This document shows, in pieces, positions 56,634 through 64,000 of a stretch of 64,000 nt of DNA. The stretch covers positions 33,946 through 97,945 of the forward strand of contig NZ_LHZA01000153.1 of assembly GCF_001580535.1 (NCBI RefSeq), given 5' to 3'. Source of the stretch: Acetobacter cerevisiae (GTDB lineage Bacteria > Pseudomonadota > Alphaproteobacteria > Acetobacterales > Acetobacteraceae). Under the pieces are notes generated by a model. The model saw only the letters and a program-made list of their open reading frames with translations, was not told the DNA's origin and searched no databases. A program made the position numbers and the translations under genes. Within the stretch, counting starts at the first letter, position 1. Each line of letters begins with the position of its first letter.

Positions 56634-58325
56634 TCATGGCACCTCCTCCGCCGGGCAGATCTGGCCGCCTGCAAGCGTGAGTGTCCGGTCCATAAACGGG
56701 ATCAGGGTGCGCCGATGCGTAATGCACAGGATGGTGGCATCCGGCCTTGCGGAAATCAGGCCGTGCATCAGGGCGTATTCGGTTTTCTGGTCCAGCCCTT
56801 CTGTGGGTTCATCCAGAATAAGCCATGGGGTATTGCGCAAAAGCGCCTGCGCGAGAACAAGCCTTCTGGCCTGACCACCGGAGAGTGCGAGACCTTCATC
56901 CCCAATCAGTGTATCCAACCCGTGGGGTGCGTGCTGCACAAAATCTTCCAGCTGCACAGTGCGCAGGACCTCAGCCATCTGCGTGTCATCCGCGTTCGGG
57001 TTGGCAAGCTGGAGCGTGTCCCGAATGGTGCCGTTGAACAGGTGGAAATCCTGTGCGGCGACGCTGATGGTTTTTGCGAGATCTTCCGTTGAAAAATGAC
57101 GAAGATCCTGACCTCCCAATGTGATCTCACCGCCCTGATATGGATAGAACCGGCTCAGGAGGCTGATCAGGCTGCTCTTGCCAATGCCGGATGCCCCGAC
57201 AAGCGCCACACGTTCCCCCTGACGGATGGTGAAGCTGGCATGCTCCAGAACCCGGTGCTGGGTATTAGGATATCGTAAGGAAATATCGCGAACGATGAGA
57301 TCCAGAGGATGGTGCAGAGCAGGTGCGGGGGCGGTGGGAGCAGGAACGCACGGTGCGGCATTGCAGGATGTTTGCAGCCGTTCCGCAGCAATGCGGGCGC
57401 GGGTGAAGGCCTGACAGGCTGCGGGCAGAGGCTGCGTAACATCAAAGGCAGCCAGACACCCCAGAGCCAGCATCGGAATTTTCGGCGCAGAGAGTGCGCC
57501 CAGATGAAAAGCCCGAACCGCCAGCATGACCACATAAAGGGTTGTCAGCAGACCGATAAAAGTCATCAGGCTGCGTGCACCGCTTTCCAGTGCAGCAAGA
57601 TGCCGTTCTGTGGCTTGCAGGGTTTTCTGGTGGCTATCCAGTGTCTCAATGCGGGCTTCACTGGCCCCCAGAGTCAGATACTCCCCTAAGCCTGCAAGCG
57701 TGTCTGCAAGTTCAGCCTGAAAGGTGCCGCGTTGCGTGGTAAGGGCACGCAGGCAGGGTGCTGAGAGGAGACCGACGCTCATGGGGACCGGCAGAGTGCA
57801 GACCAGCAGGCCAAGAGCCAGAATAAGTCCTGCGCTTTTCAGGAAAAATCCGGAAATAAGCGCAAAGGCCAGACCGCACAGAATGGCGCGAGCAAAAGGG
57901 ATGAACGTTTCTGTGTAGGACTGGCCGACGCGGTCGGTGTCCGACACAAAGCGGGAGAGCAGATCGCCACCCCGTTTGTCGGTCAGTCCGGCCGGGGCCT
58001 GTGGGGCGAGTTTTGTATAAACCCAGACCCGCAGGCGGCCCGTCAGGCGCAGACTGGCATCATGCGTGACCAGCCGTTCCAGATACCGTGTGGCAATGCG
58101 CAGCGTTGCAAAAAAGCGCACCCCGGTGGCGGGCAGTATCATGTTGAAGGCTTGCTGTGCCGCAAGCCCCGCAGCCCCGGCGCAGGCCGCCCCGGCCAGC
58201 AGCCAGCCGGACAGGAACAGCAGCCCGAAGTTGGCAAGGGCTGCAACACAGGCCAAGGCCAGACCGAAGAAAACAGGCCAGCACAGAGCGCGCGTGAAAA
58301 GCCCTGAGACGGTAAGAAGATTCAT
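56634..58325 (-). CDS. cydC: Thiol reductant ABC exporter subunit CydC
   Basis: The protein has 563 residues, with six N-terminal membrane helices and a C-terminal ATPase: Walker A GASGIGKSS, signature LSGGQARRLVLAQALL, Walker B LILDEPTEGLD. CydDC exports glutathione and cysteine to the periplasm and is needed to assemble cytochrome bd. The start overlaps the cydD stop by four bases. Confidence 0.95.
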   Translation of the reverse strand: MNLLTVSGLFTRALCWPVFFGLALACVAALANFGLLFLSGWLLAGAACAGAAGLAAQQAFNMILPATGVRFFATLRIATRYLERLVTHDASLRLTGRLRVWVYTKLAPQAPAGLTDKRGGDLLSRFVSDTDRVGQSYTETFIPFARAILCGLAFALISGFFLKSAGLILALGLLVCTLPVPMSVGLLSAPCLRALTTQRGTFQAELADTLAGLGEYLTLGASEARIETLDSHQKTLQATERHLAALESGARSLMTFIGLLTTLYVVMLAVRAFHLGALSAPKIPMLALGCLAAFDVTQPLPAACQAFTRARIAAERLQTSCNAAPCVPAPTAPAPALHHPLDLIVRDISLRYPNTQHRVLEHASFTIRQGERVALVGASGIGKSSLISLLSRFYPYQGGEITLGGQDLRHFSTEDLAKTISVAAQDFHLFNGTIRDTLQLANPNADDTQMAEVLRTVQLEDFVQHAPHGLDTLIGDEGLALSGGQARRLVLAQALLRNTPWLILDEPTEGLDQKTEYALMHGLISARPDATILCITHRRTLIPFMDRTLTLAGGQICPAEEVP

Positions 58326-60019
58326 GCGCAGGCCCTCTGCGGTGCGGAGAAGGGTTCTCCGTGCCCGTCACTGATATGCAGGCACTGGTCAGCCAGCGCG
58401 ACCATGTCGGCATGGTGTGTGGCAACAAGTACAATCCGGTTTGCAGAACAGCGCCGAATGGCGTGGGCAACACGCAGGGCACTGGCCGGGTCCAGATCGG
58501 ATGTTGGCTCATCAAGACACAGGATATCCGGATTGCGGAGCAGGGCACGTGCCAGAGCCAGCCGCTTGATCTGGCCACCGGAGAGGCATGCGCCTCTTTC
58601 CCCGACAGAGGTTGCAAAACCCTGCGGCAAAGCCTCGATAAATTCCAGCGCATCGGCCTGCTGAGCTGCGGCATGCAGTTCCGCGTCGGTTGCGTTGGGT
58701 TTGGCCAGCCGCAGAGTGTCGGCAATGCTCCCCATTGTCATCACAGGGCGCTGCGGCACCCATGCGGTGCGGCTTTGCCAGACTTCAAGAGGGGCACCTG
58801 TGGTGTCATACGCGGTGATCTGACCGGAAGAGGGCTGTAAAAACCCCAGTACCAGACGTAGGAAAGTTGTTTTCCCGGCGCCACTTTCCCCGGTGATAAC
58901 GGTCAGTGACCCACGTGACAGCGTGCAGGAAAGCGCCTGAAAAGCTGGCGCTTGTCCCGGATAGCCTGCTGTCAGGTCGGAACACATCAGGTGGGCTATC
59001 GGGTGATTCCGGGTGTGTGTCAGCCGGGGCTGGTTTTCCGGTTGCGTCATCTCCGGCAGGGTGAACAGGTCAGCAAGCCTGGCTGCCGCTGCCGTTGCGT
59101 TCTGGCGGGCATGGTAGCTGGCGGAAAAAGCCCGGAGCGGCATGAAATATTCCGGTGCCAGCAGCAGGACCAGAAAAGCGGACCGAAAATCAACCGTGCC
59201 AGACAGCAGCCGTGCGCCGAAAACCACGGCAACCAGTGCAATGGACAGGCTGGAGAAGAATTCCAGAACAGCAGAGGTCAGGAAAGCGATTTTCATGACG
59301 GAAAGCGTACTGGCCCTGTGGGCGTCGGTTGCGGCGGCCATACGGCTGATGCTGGCCTCTGTCTGGCCCAGAAGGCGCAGCGTGCTAAGCCCGCGCAGGG
59401 AATCCAGAAAGCTGGAGCCCAGCACAACCAGCTGCATCCATTGCCGGTCCATGATGCTCTGGGCGCTATAGCCAACCAGCGCCATGAAAACCGGAATCAG
59501 CGGGCCGGTACAGGCCAGAATGACAAAGCTCCAGCCGTCCAGATGGAGCACCATGGCCAGAATAAGCAGTGGCAGCACGACCATCATGGCGGCACGGGGA
59601 ATGTACTGCGCAAAATAGGGTTCCAGCGCATCCACCCCTTCTGTCAGGGTGGTAAGAATGCGTCCTGCCGGAAGGGTTGTGCAGCCAACAGGCCCGGCAC
59701 GGAACAGATGCCGCAGGGCATCGCGCCGCACATGGGCGGCAATGCGCAGTCCTGCTTCTGTCCCCGCCATATCGGCAAGCCATTGCAGAAACAGGCTTCC
59801 GCCGAGGCAGGCGAGCAGCAGTAGGATGGTGTGCTGTTCTGCGGCGAAGGGTTTCCCTTTGAACGTCAGATCATCAATCACCCCGGCCAGCAGCGTGAGG
59901 TGCAGCACAAACAGGACCGCCGCCATGCCACCCAGCGTGACGCTGCCAGCCAGCCAGCCTTTGGCCCGCCGGGCCATGCCAGCAGTCTGCCAGTCGTTTT
60001 TGGGTTGCTTGGAGTGCAT
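58322..60019 (-). CDS. cydD: Thiol reductant ABC exporter subunit CydD
   Basis: The protein has 565 residues, with an N-terminal exporter membrane domain. The ATPase has Walker A GESGAGKTT, LSGGQIKRLALARALL and LCLDEPTSDLD. It pairs with CydC. It is the first gene of cydD-cydC-cydA-cydB-cydX. Its promoter region holds a TTGACG...TATTTT promoter that shares a 23-bp block with the promoter of the persulfide-dioxygenase-like gene. Confidence 0.95.
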   Translation of the reverse strand: MHSKQPKNDWQTAGMARRAKGWLAGSVTLGGMAAVLFVLHLTLLAGVIDDLTFKGKPFAAEQHTILLLLACLGGSLFLQWLADMAGTEAGLRIAAHVRRDALRHLFRAGPVGCTTLPAGRILTTLTEGVDALEPYFAQYIPRAAMMVVLPLLILAMVLHLDGWSFVILACTGPLIPVFMALVGYSAQSIMDRQWMQLVVLGSSFLDSLRGLSTLRLLGQTEASISRMAAATDAHRASTLSVMKIAFLTSAVLEFFSSLSIALVAVVFGARLLSGTVDFRSAFLVLLLAPEYFMPLRAFSASYHARQNATAAAARLADLFTLPEMTQPENQPRLTHTRNHPIAHLMCSDLTAGYPGQAPAFQALSCTLSRGSLTVITGESGAGKTTFLRLVLGFLQPSSGQITAYDTTGAPLEVWQSRTAWVPQRPVMTMGSIADTLRLAKPNATDAELHAAAQQADALEFIEALPQGFATSVGERGACLSGGQIKRLALARALLRNPDILCLDEPTSDLDPASALRVAHAIRRCSANRIVLVATHHADMVALADQCLHISDGHGEPFSAPQRACA

Positions 60020-60061
60020 GAAGGTTTGCCTGCCTGCGGGAAAGGATCACAAAGAGATAAA

Positions 60062-60080
60062 CTTTCATAATTAATGAAAG
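60062..60080. promoter_or_regulatory. Inverted repeat CTTTCAT...ATGAAAG near the cydD transcription start
   Basis: Seven-bp arms, perfectly paired, are separated by AATTA, just downstream of the -10. It fits TTTC-N9-GAAA; a site of the same form overlaps the shared promoter block at 62097-62113. It is a candidate repressor site. Confidence 0.5.
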
Positions 60081-60087
60081 CCATATT

Positions 60088-60118
60088 AAAATATTTACGA
60101 AAGTATCTGACGTCAAGG
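60088..60118 (-). promoter_or_regulatory. cydD promoter carrying the shared 23-bp block
   Basis: On the reverse strand TTGACG (60116-60111), a 17-bp spacer, then TATTTT (60093-60088). Read on the forward strand, the block 60096-60118 is TACGAAA, two bases, ATCT, two bases, CGTCAAGG. The same block with the same spacing occurs at 62107-62129. Confidence 0.65.
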
Positions 60119-60202
60119 GTGCGGCAGTCTGCGCGACCTGCAGGGCAGCTGCGTCAGGGCTTGAGAAGCTCAGCGATTGCGGAAGGATTGCCAGGAAAAG
60201 AC

Positions 60203-60230
60203 AAAAAAAACGGGGCCTTGAAGGCCCCGT
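60203..60230 (-). terminator. Intrinsic terminator after the TauE-type exporter gene
   Basis: ACGGGGCCTT and AAGGCCCCGT stem ends in eight T on the reverse strand. It separates the exporter gene from the cyd promoter. Confidence 0.9.
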
Positions 60231-60285
60231 CGCTCTCCTCATCGAGAAGATAATATTTAATTTATGTTATTAAGTGTTGGGTTGC

Positions 60286-61068
60286 TTATCGCCCGAACAG
60301 GCACTGCCAGATCATGTAAGTCGCCACGCAGAAAATTACGCAGGCGAAAAAGATGGTCAGCGCCCCTTTGGACTGCGCCATGGAGCGCGCCACGCGGGTG
60401 CCCACCAGACTGCCAATGGCGCCCCCCAGAATGAACAGCCCGGCCAGAGACCAGTCCACATAGCCCGAGGCCATATAGCTGGCGGCCGTGCTGAACCCGA
60501 AGGCTGAGACTGCCACCAGTGACGTACCAACAGCATTCAGAATCGGCATGCCGGTGGAGACAATCAGGCCCGGCACAATCAGAAAACCGCCGCCAATGCC
60601 AAAAAAGCCGGAGAGCAGGCCTGTGCCTGCGCCATAGCCTGCGACTTTGGCGGCGTTATCGCGGTTGCAGCTTGCGCCGGGGCAGCCCTCGTTCCTGCGG
60701 CCTCGGAGCATGAGGATGCCGACGCCGATCATAAGGATGGCAAAGCAGAGCAGGAGTTTTTTGCCATCGACAGCCTTGCCGAGACTCGCGCCAACAAACG
60801 CCCCCAGCACGCCGCAGGACGCAAAAATGGCAGCGCATCGCCATTTGACCGTATGGGCGCGGGCATGCTGCGCCAGCCCGACCAGCGCATTGATGGCCAC
60901 GGCCAGCGCGCTGGTGCCAATAGCGACATGCGGGTTGGAAACGCCCACCAGATAGACCATCAGCGGCACCGCCAGAATGGAGCCGCCCCCGCCAATAAGC
61001 CCAAGAGTAAAGCCGACCAGTGAGCCGGAAAAAATTTCCAGCCCGGTCTGTAAAAGGGGATCTGACAT
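60286..61068 (-). CDS. TauE/SafE-family sulfite exporter-like protein
   Basis: The protein has 260 residues with about eight membrane helices in two related halves (IGGGGSILAVPLM and GIGGGFLIVPGL). A loop between the halves carries two cysteines, C129 and C134 (CPGASC). In Agrobacterium and Xylella, related proteins in bigR operons export sulfite made by persulfide oxidation. It lies 50 bp after the persulfide-dioxygenase-like gene on the same strand, which supports that role. Confidence 0.88.
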   Translation of the reverse strand: MSDPLLQTGLEIFSGSLVGFTLGLIGGGGSILAVPLMVYLVGVSNPHVAIGTSALAVAINALVGLAQHARAHTVKWRCAAIFASCGVLGAFVGASLGKAVDGKKLLLCFAILMIGVGILMLRGRRNEGCPGASCNRDNAAKVAGYGAGTGLLSGFFGIGGGFLIVPGLIVSTGMPILNAVGTSLVAVSAFGFSTAASYMASGYVDWSLAGLFILGGAIGSLVGTRVARSMAQSKGALTIFFACVIFCVATYMIWQCLFGR

Positions 61069-61120
61069 TTTACGCTTTGTGCCTCAGGTCAAAAAATAGG
61101 GGTGCTGCGGTCTGTAGAGC

Positions 61121-62047
61121 TTAGAGTTTGTTGACGGGGATTTTGATGTAACTGACGCCGTTTTCTTCCGGTTCCGGCATATGGCCGCCACGCATGTTGA
61201 TCTGCACGGACGGCATAATGAGGTTGGGGAGAGAGAGCGTGGAGTCGCGCTTGGTGCGCATGCTCACAAAGTCCTCTTCTGCCACGCCGTCATGCACATG
61301 GACGTTATGGGCGCGCTCGGCCCCAACAGTCGTTTCCCATGCAAATTCGGTGCGGCCCGGTGCTTTGTAGTCATGGCACAGGAACAGGCGCGTCTGTTCC
61401 GGCAGAGTGAGCAGGCGGCGGATGGAGTGGAACAGCATCCGGGCATCCCCACCGGGGAAGTCTGCGCGGGCGGTGCCGTAATCGGGCATGAACAGCGTAT
61501 CGCCAATAAAGGCGGCATCCCCGATCACAAACGCCATGTCAGCCGGGGTATGGCCGGGCACATGGAGGGCGGTGGCTTTCAGATTGCCGATCTGAAACTG
61601 GTCCCCATCCCGAAACAGGTGGTCAAACTGGGAGCCATCCCGGGCGAAGCGGGTGCCGGCATTGAAGATTTTGCCAAAAACCTCCTGCACCCGGATGATG
61701 TCAGCCCCGATGCCCAGTTTCCCGCTAATCTGCTCCTGTAACCAGGGAGCAGCGGAAAGATGGTCGGCATGGGCATGGGTTTCCAGCTGCCATTCAACTT
61801 TCAGCCCCTCTGCCCGCACATAGTCCACAATTTTCTGTGCGGAGTCGTAGCACGTGCGGCCGGACGCTGCGTCATAATCCAGAACGCTGTCCACCACGGC
61901 GGCGGCCTTTGTTTCCGGGTCATGCACAACATGGCTGGCCGTAAAGGTAGCTTCATCGAAAAAGGTTTTAACAACTGGCTTTTGAGCCGGGTTGCGTTCA
62001 GCATTCAGGATCTGGGCTGTCGCTGCGGCAATAGGGGCATCCGTCAT
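61121..62047 (-). CDS. blh: Metallo-beta-lactamase-fold persulfide dioxygenase-like enzyme (BLH/ETHE1 group)
   Basis: The protein has 308 residues. The metal site is HAHADH at 91-96, with further ligands in VPGHTPADM, FIGDTLF and the late LCHDY. Segments FFDEATFTASHVV at the start and MPDYGTARADFPGGD match the BLH protein of bigR operons. These enzymes oxidise glutathione persulfide to sulfite. AAGGACG precedes the start. The sulfite exporter-like gene follows. A peroxiredoxin-arsR pair is divergent. Confidence 0.88.
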   Translation of the reverse strand: MTDAPIAAATAQILNAERNPAQKPVVKTFFDEATFTASHVVHDPETKAAAVVDSVLDYDAASGRTCYDSAQKIVDYVRAEGLKVEWQLETHAHADHLSAAPWLQEQISGKLGIGADIIRVQEVFGKIFNAGTRFARDGSQFDHLFRDGDQFQIGNLKATALHVPGHTPADMAFVIGDAAFIGDTLFMPDYGTARADFPGGDARMLFHSIRRLLTLPEQTRLFLCHDYKAPGRTEFAWETTVGAERAHNVHVHDGVAEEDFVSMRTKRDSTLSLPNLIMPSVQINMRGGHMPEPEENGVSYIKIPVNKL

Positions 62048-62096
62048 GAGGTGCGTCCTTGTTAGTTTCTAAATTAATTTAAAAGTGTATCTTCAT

Positions 62097-62129
62097 TTTC
62101 ATTAAATACGAAACCATCTTGCGTCAAGG
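62097..62129 (-). promoter_or_regulatory. blh promoter carrying the shared 23-bp block
   Basis: On the reverse strand TTGACG (62127-62122), a 17-bp spacer, then TAATGA (62104-62099). The block 62107-62129 matches 60096-60118 at 19 of 23 bases. A TTTC-N9-GAAA repeat spans 62097-62113. Confidence 0.65.
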
Positions 62130-62155
62130 ATAGTAACCCGCGTAAGTAACGCAGC

Positions 62156-62815
62156 ATGAGCGATCCTACGTTTGAAGCATGTCCCCTCTTTCAGGCTCCG
62201 CCACCCCTCAAGATTGGCGATATGGCCCCGGATTTCGTGGCGAGGACCACGCAGGGCGACCTGACTTTAAGCAATCTGCGCGGGCATTGGGTGATTCTGT
62301 TCTCCCACCCGGCGGATTTCACGCCCGTTTGCACAAGTGAGTTCATCGCTTTTGCCAAGGCTGAGCCGCAGTTCCGCGCCATGAACTGCGCGCTGGTAGG
62401 GCTCTCCATTGATAGTCTGCCCTCTCATCTCGCTTGGGTGGATGCCATCCGGGCGCAGTTTGGCGTCGTGATTCCGTTCCCGGTGGTGGAAGATCCCTCC
62501 ATGGTCATCGGCCGTGCCTACGGCATGCTGGACAGCACGGCCCAGAGTAGTGCCACGGTGCGGGCTGTTTATGTGATTGACCCTGAAGGCATCGTGCGGG
62601 CCATTACATGGTACCCCATGACAGTGGGGCGCTCCGTCATGGAACTGATGCGCCTGCTCGCAGCGTTGCAGCGTGTAGCAGAAGGCGATGTGCTGACCCC
62701 TGAAGGCTGGATGCCGGGCGACGATGTGGTGAGCCCCGCAGCTCAGACGCAGGATGCCGTGGCCGATGCCGGGCCGGCTTGGTTCATGGCGTTGCAGCAG
62801 GATGCAAAGGTATGA
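62156..62815 (+). CDS. Peroxiredoxin, Prx6-like
   Basis: The protein has 219 residues. The peroxidatic Cys59 lies in HPADFTPVCTSEF; the other cysteines are C9 and C78, so there is no canonical C-terminal resolving cysteine. GIVRAITWYPMTVGRS and the long C-terminal part fit the Prx6 (1-Cys) subfamily. It reduces peroxides in the cytoplasm. The downstream arsR gene overlaps it by four bases (ATGA), so the two are expressed together. Confidence 0.92.
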   Translation: MSDPTFEACPLFQAPPPLKIGDMAPDFVARTTQGDLTLSNLRGHWVILFSHPADFTPVCTSEFIAFAKAEPQFRAMNCALVGLSIDSLPSHLAWVDAIRAQFGVVIPFPVVEDPSMVIGRAYGMLDSTAQSSATVRAVYVIDPEGIVRAITWYPMTVGRSVMELMRLLAALQRVAEGDVLTPEGWMPGDDVVSPAAQTQDAVADAGPAWFMALQQDAKV

Positions 62816-63234
62816 GCTCCCTCTCGTTCGACATGGCCAAGCAGCTGGTGGAACGATTGAAGCTGTTTGCCCAGCCCCAGCGCCTGATGATTCTGGACGC
62901 TTTGCTGGATGGCGCTCTGGCGGTGAGCGAACTGGAGAGCACAACCGGTATTGGCCAGCCTACTCTGAGCCAGCAACTGGGCACCTTGCGGCGCGCCGGT
63001 ATTATTGTGCCGCGCCGGGAATCCCGCACCATTTACTACAGCCTTGCCAGTGATGAAGACGTGTTGCGCGCACGGGCTTTGATTGGCCTGCTGCGGGAAG
63101 ACCGCTTGGCGCTGCCGCTTTTGCAGGAAGTGTCCGAGCGGCGCGCAGCACTGCCCGCACGCCCCAAAACGCAGGAAGAAGGCGGAGCGCAGTTTGCGTT
63201 CATCCGCCCCGGTTTATCTGCATCCTCATCCTGA
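62812..63234 (+). CDS. ArsR-family repressor, BigR/SqrR-like but without cysteine
   Basis: The protein has 140 residues. The winged helix has LFAQPQRLMILDALLDGALAVSELESTTGIGQPTLSQQLGTLRRAGIIVPRRES, close to BigR including the IGQPTLSQQLG recognition helix. BigR and SqrR sense sulfane sulfur through two cysteines that form a bridge. Here the first position is alanine (MILDAL) and the whole protein has no cysteine. The C-terminus carries a 30-residue polar tail. It overlaps the peroxiredoxin stop. Confidence 0.88.
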   Translation: MSSLSFDMAKQLVERLKLFAQPQRLMILDALLDGALAVSELESTTGIGQPTLSQQLGTLRRAGIIVPRRESRTIYYSLASDEDVLRARALIGLLREDRLALPLLQEVSERRAALPARPKTQEEGGAQFAFIRPGLSASSS

Positions 63235-63266
63235 CGCGCTGGCTTTGCTGGTAATGAACCGAGCCT

Positions 63267-63302
63267 TAAGGGGCAGCCCTCATAGTGTAAGGCTGCCCTT
63301 AG
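63267..63302. terminator. Hairpin between arsR and the antiporter gene
   Basis: TAAGGGGCAGCC and GGCTGCCCTTA form a stem between convergent genes. The T-run is short. Confidence 0.6.
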
Positions 63303-63315
63303 AAGTGAAAGGTGC

Positions 63316-64000
63316 TCAGGCGGGAGTGCCGCCTGATACCTTGGGGGCCGCCAGCCGGAAGAGCGGTCCGGTCAGAACAGTTGAAATCACCGCCAGCACC
63401 ATCAGGGATGCAAAGGCGAATTCTGAGATCATGCCCTGTTCGTGCAGAATGGTGGCTGCGACAATTTCCATCAGGCCTTTGCATTGCAAAAGCGCGCCAA
63501 TGCTCAGCCGCTGCCTGCCATTAAGCCCGGCAGCAGGAGGGAACAGAGAGACCGCACCAATTTTGGTGACGACCGAAAGCACCACCAGCATCAGTGAGGC
63601 AATGACGGACGGCCAGGTCAGGGCGTCGCCATTGATATGCAGTCCGCTATGGCCAAAGAACATGGGGGCAAGCCAGATCAGCGAGAACGTACCGACTTCT
63701 TCCACCGGCAGGCGGCGAACCCAGCTGGGGGGCATGATGGCTCCGGCAAAATACGCCCCGATCAGCTCATGCAGGCCAAGCTGCATACTGGCCCAGGAGC
63801 CTGCGGCCAGATAAACGGGCACGGCCAGCCAGATCACCCACAGCGGCGGATGCTTTAAATTGCGGGTGGCCCAGCTTCCGGCCAGCGCCAGCCCAACCAG
63901 TAGCGCGATGGCCACGAATTCCAGCCCGGTCCAGCCTTTCAGGCTGGCGGACCCTCGGGCGGCAAATTGCAGGGTGGACTTGTAACGGTTTTGTGCCGGT
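63316..64000 (-). CDS. Cation/proton antiporter (CPA2-like), C-terminal part, cut by window edge
   Basis: The frame is open from the stop at 63316 to the window edge, giving 227 residues of a hydrophobic transporter. The segment ELIGAYFAGAIMP and the later IGALLQCKGLMEIVAATI (the GLMEL-type motif) place it with Kef/NapA-like antiporters. The N-terminal half lies outside the window. It is convergent with arsR. Confidence 0.85.
   Translation of the reverse strand, partial: PAQNRYKSTLQFAARGSASLKGWTGLEFVAIALLVGLALAGSWATRNLKHPPLWVIWLAVPVYLAAGSWASMQLGLHELIGAYFAGAIMPPSWVRRLPVEEVGTFSLIWLAPMFFGHSGLHINGDALTWPSVIASLMLVVLSVVTKIGAVSLFPPAAGLNGRQRLSIGALLQCKGLMEIVAATILHEQGMISEFAFASLMVLAVISTVLTGPLFRLAAPKVSGGTPA

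Overview
The window reads as chromosome of an acetic acid bacterium, most likely Acetobacter or a close relative. The main evidence is the PQQ alcohol dehydrogenase pair adhA/adhB at the left edge, whose sequence is very close to the Acetobacter membrane ADH. A bo3/ba-type quinol oxidase operon, alphaproteobacterial markers (GcrA, bactofilin, a stand-alone F1 operon atpHAGDC) and the moderately GC-rich codon use agree with this. No phage, insertion sequence or CRISPR array was seen. It looks like core genome with a few unusual small genes and regulatory sites.

Layout. 0-9.4 kb: adhB (partial) and adhA, a degenerate ThpR-like protein, a Bax-inhibitor-1 family protein, cyoABCD and ferredoxin fdxA. 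9.5-14.8 kb: a Suv3-like helicase divergent from an M17 aminopeptidase, a MarR-type regulator and a small exported protein. 14.9-19.6 kb: surface-sugar genes (lipid-linked sugar transferase, 4,6-dehydratase, DegT aminotransferase). 19.7-29 kb: a leftward row fpr-gor-dihydroorotase-Hsp70, a second Suv3-like helicase, an SDR and a DedA protein. 29-34.5 kb: S9 peptidase, malic enzyme, nusG, secE, tRNA-Trp, tRNA-Gly. 35-40.2 kb: atpHAGDC. 40-53 kb: queF, rnd, a PfkB sugar/nucleoside kinase, bactofilin, gcrA, a LysE exporter, frmA, an ArsC-like protein, an Lrp regulator with a class V aminotransferase, an SDR, a YidB-like protein and a SulP transporter. 53.4-63.3 kb: cytochrome bd and sulfur/redox genes. 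63.3 kb to the end: partial cation/proton antiporter.

How the genes fit together. The left side is the oxidative-fermentation chain: ethanol is oxidised in the periplasm by AdhAB, electrons enter ubiquinone, and CyoABCD passes them to oxygen. The right side holds the alternative oxidase: cydD-cydC-cydA-cydB, then a 67-aa CydX-like gene with an extra N-terminal membrane helix, then an unannotated 32-aa membrane peptide, all leftward. Directly upstream lie a TauE-type sulfite exporter and a persulfide-dioxygenase-like metallohydrolase, divergent from a peroxiredoxin and an ArsR-type repressor of the BigR kind.

The most interesting observation is that the cydD and persulfide-dioxygenase promoters share a 23-bp block with identical spacing (19 of 23 bases the same). 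It covers the -35 box and the -35/-10 spacer. This suggests that the sulfide-tolerant bd oxidase, CydDC thiol export and persulfide detoxification are switched together. The neighbouring BigR-like repressor contains no cysteine, so it could not use the known thiol switch itself.
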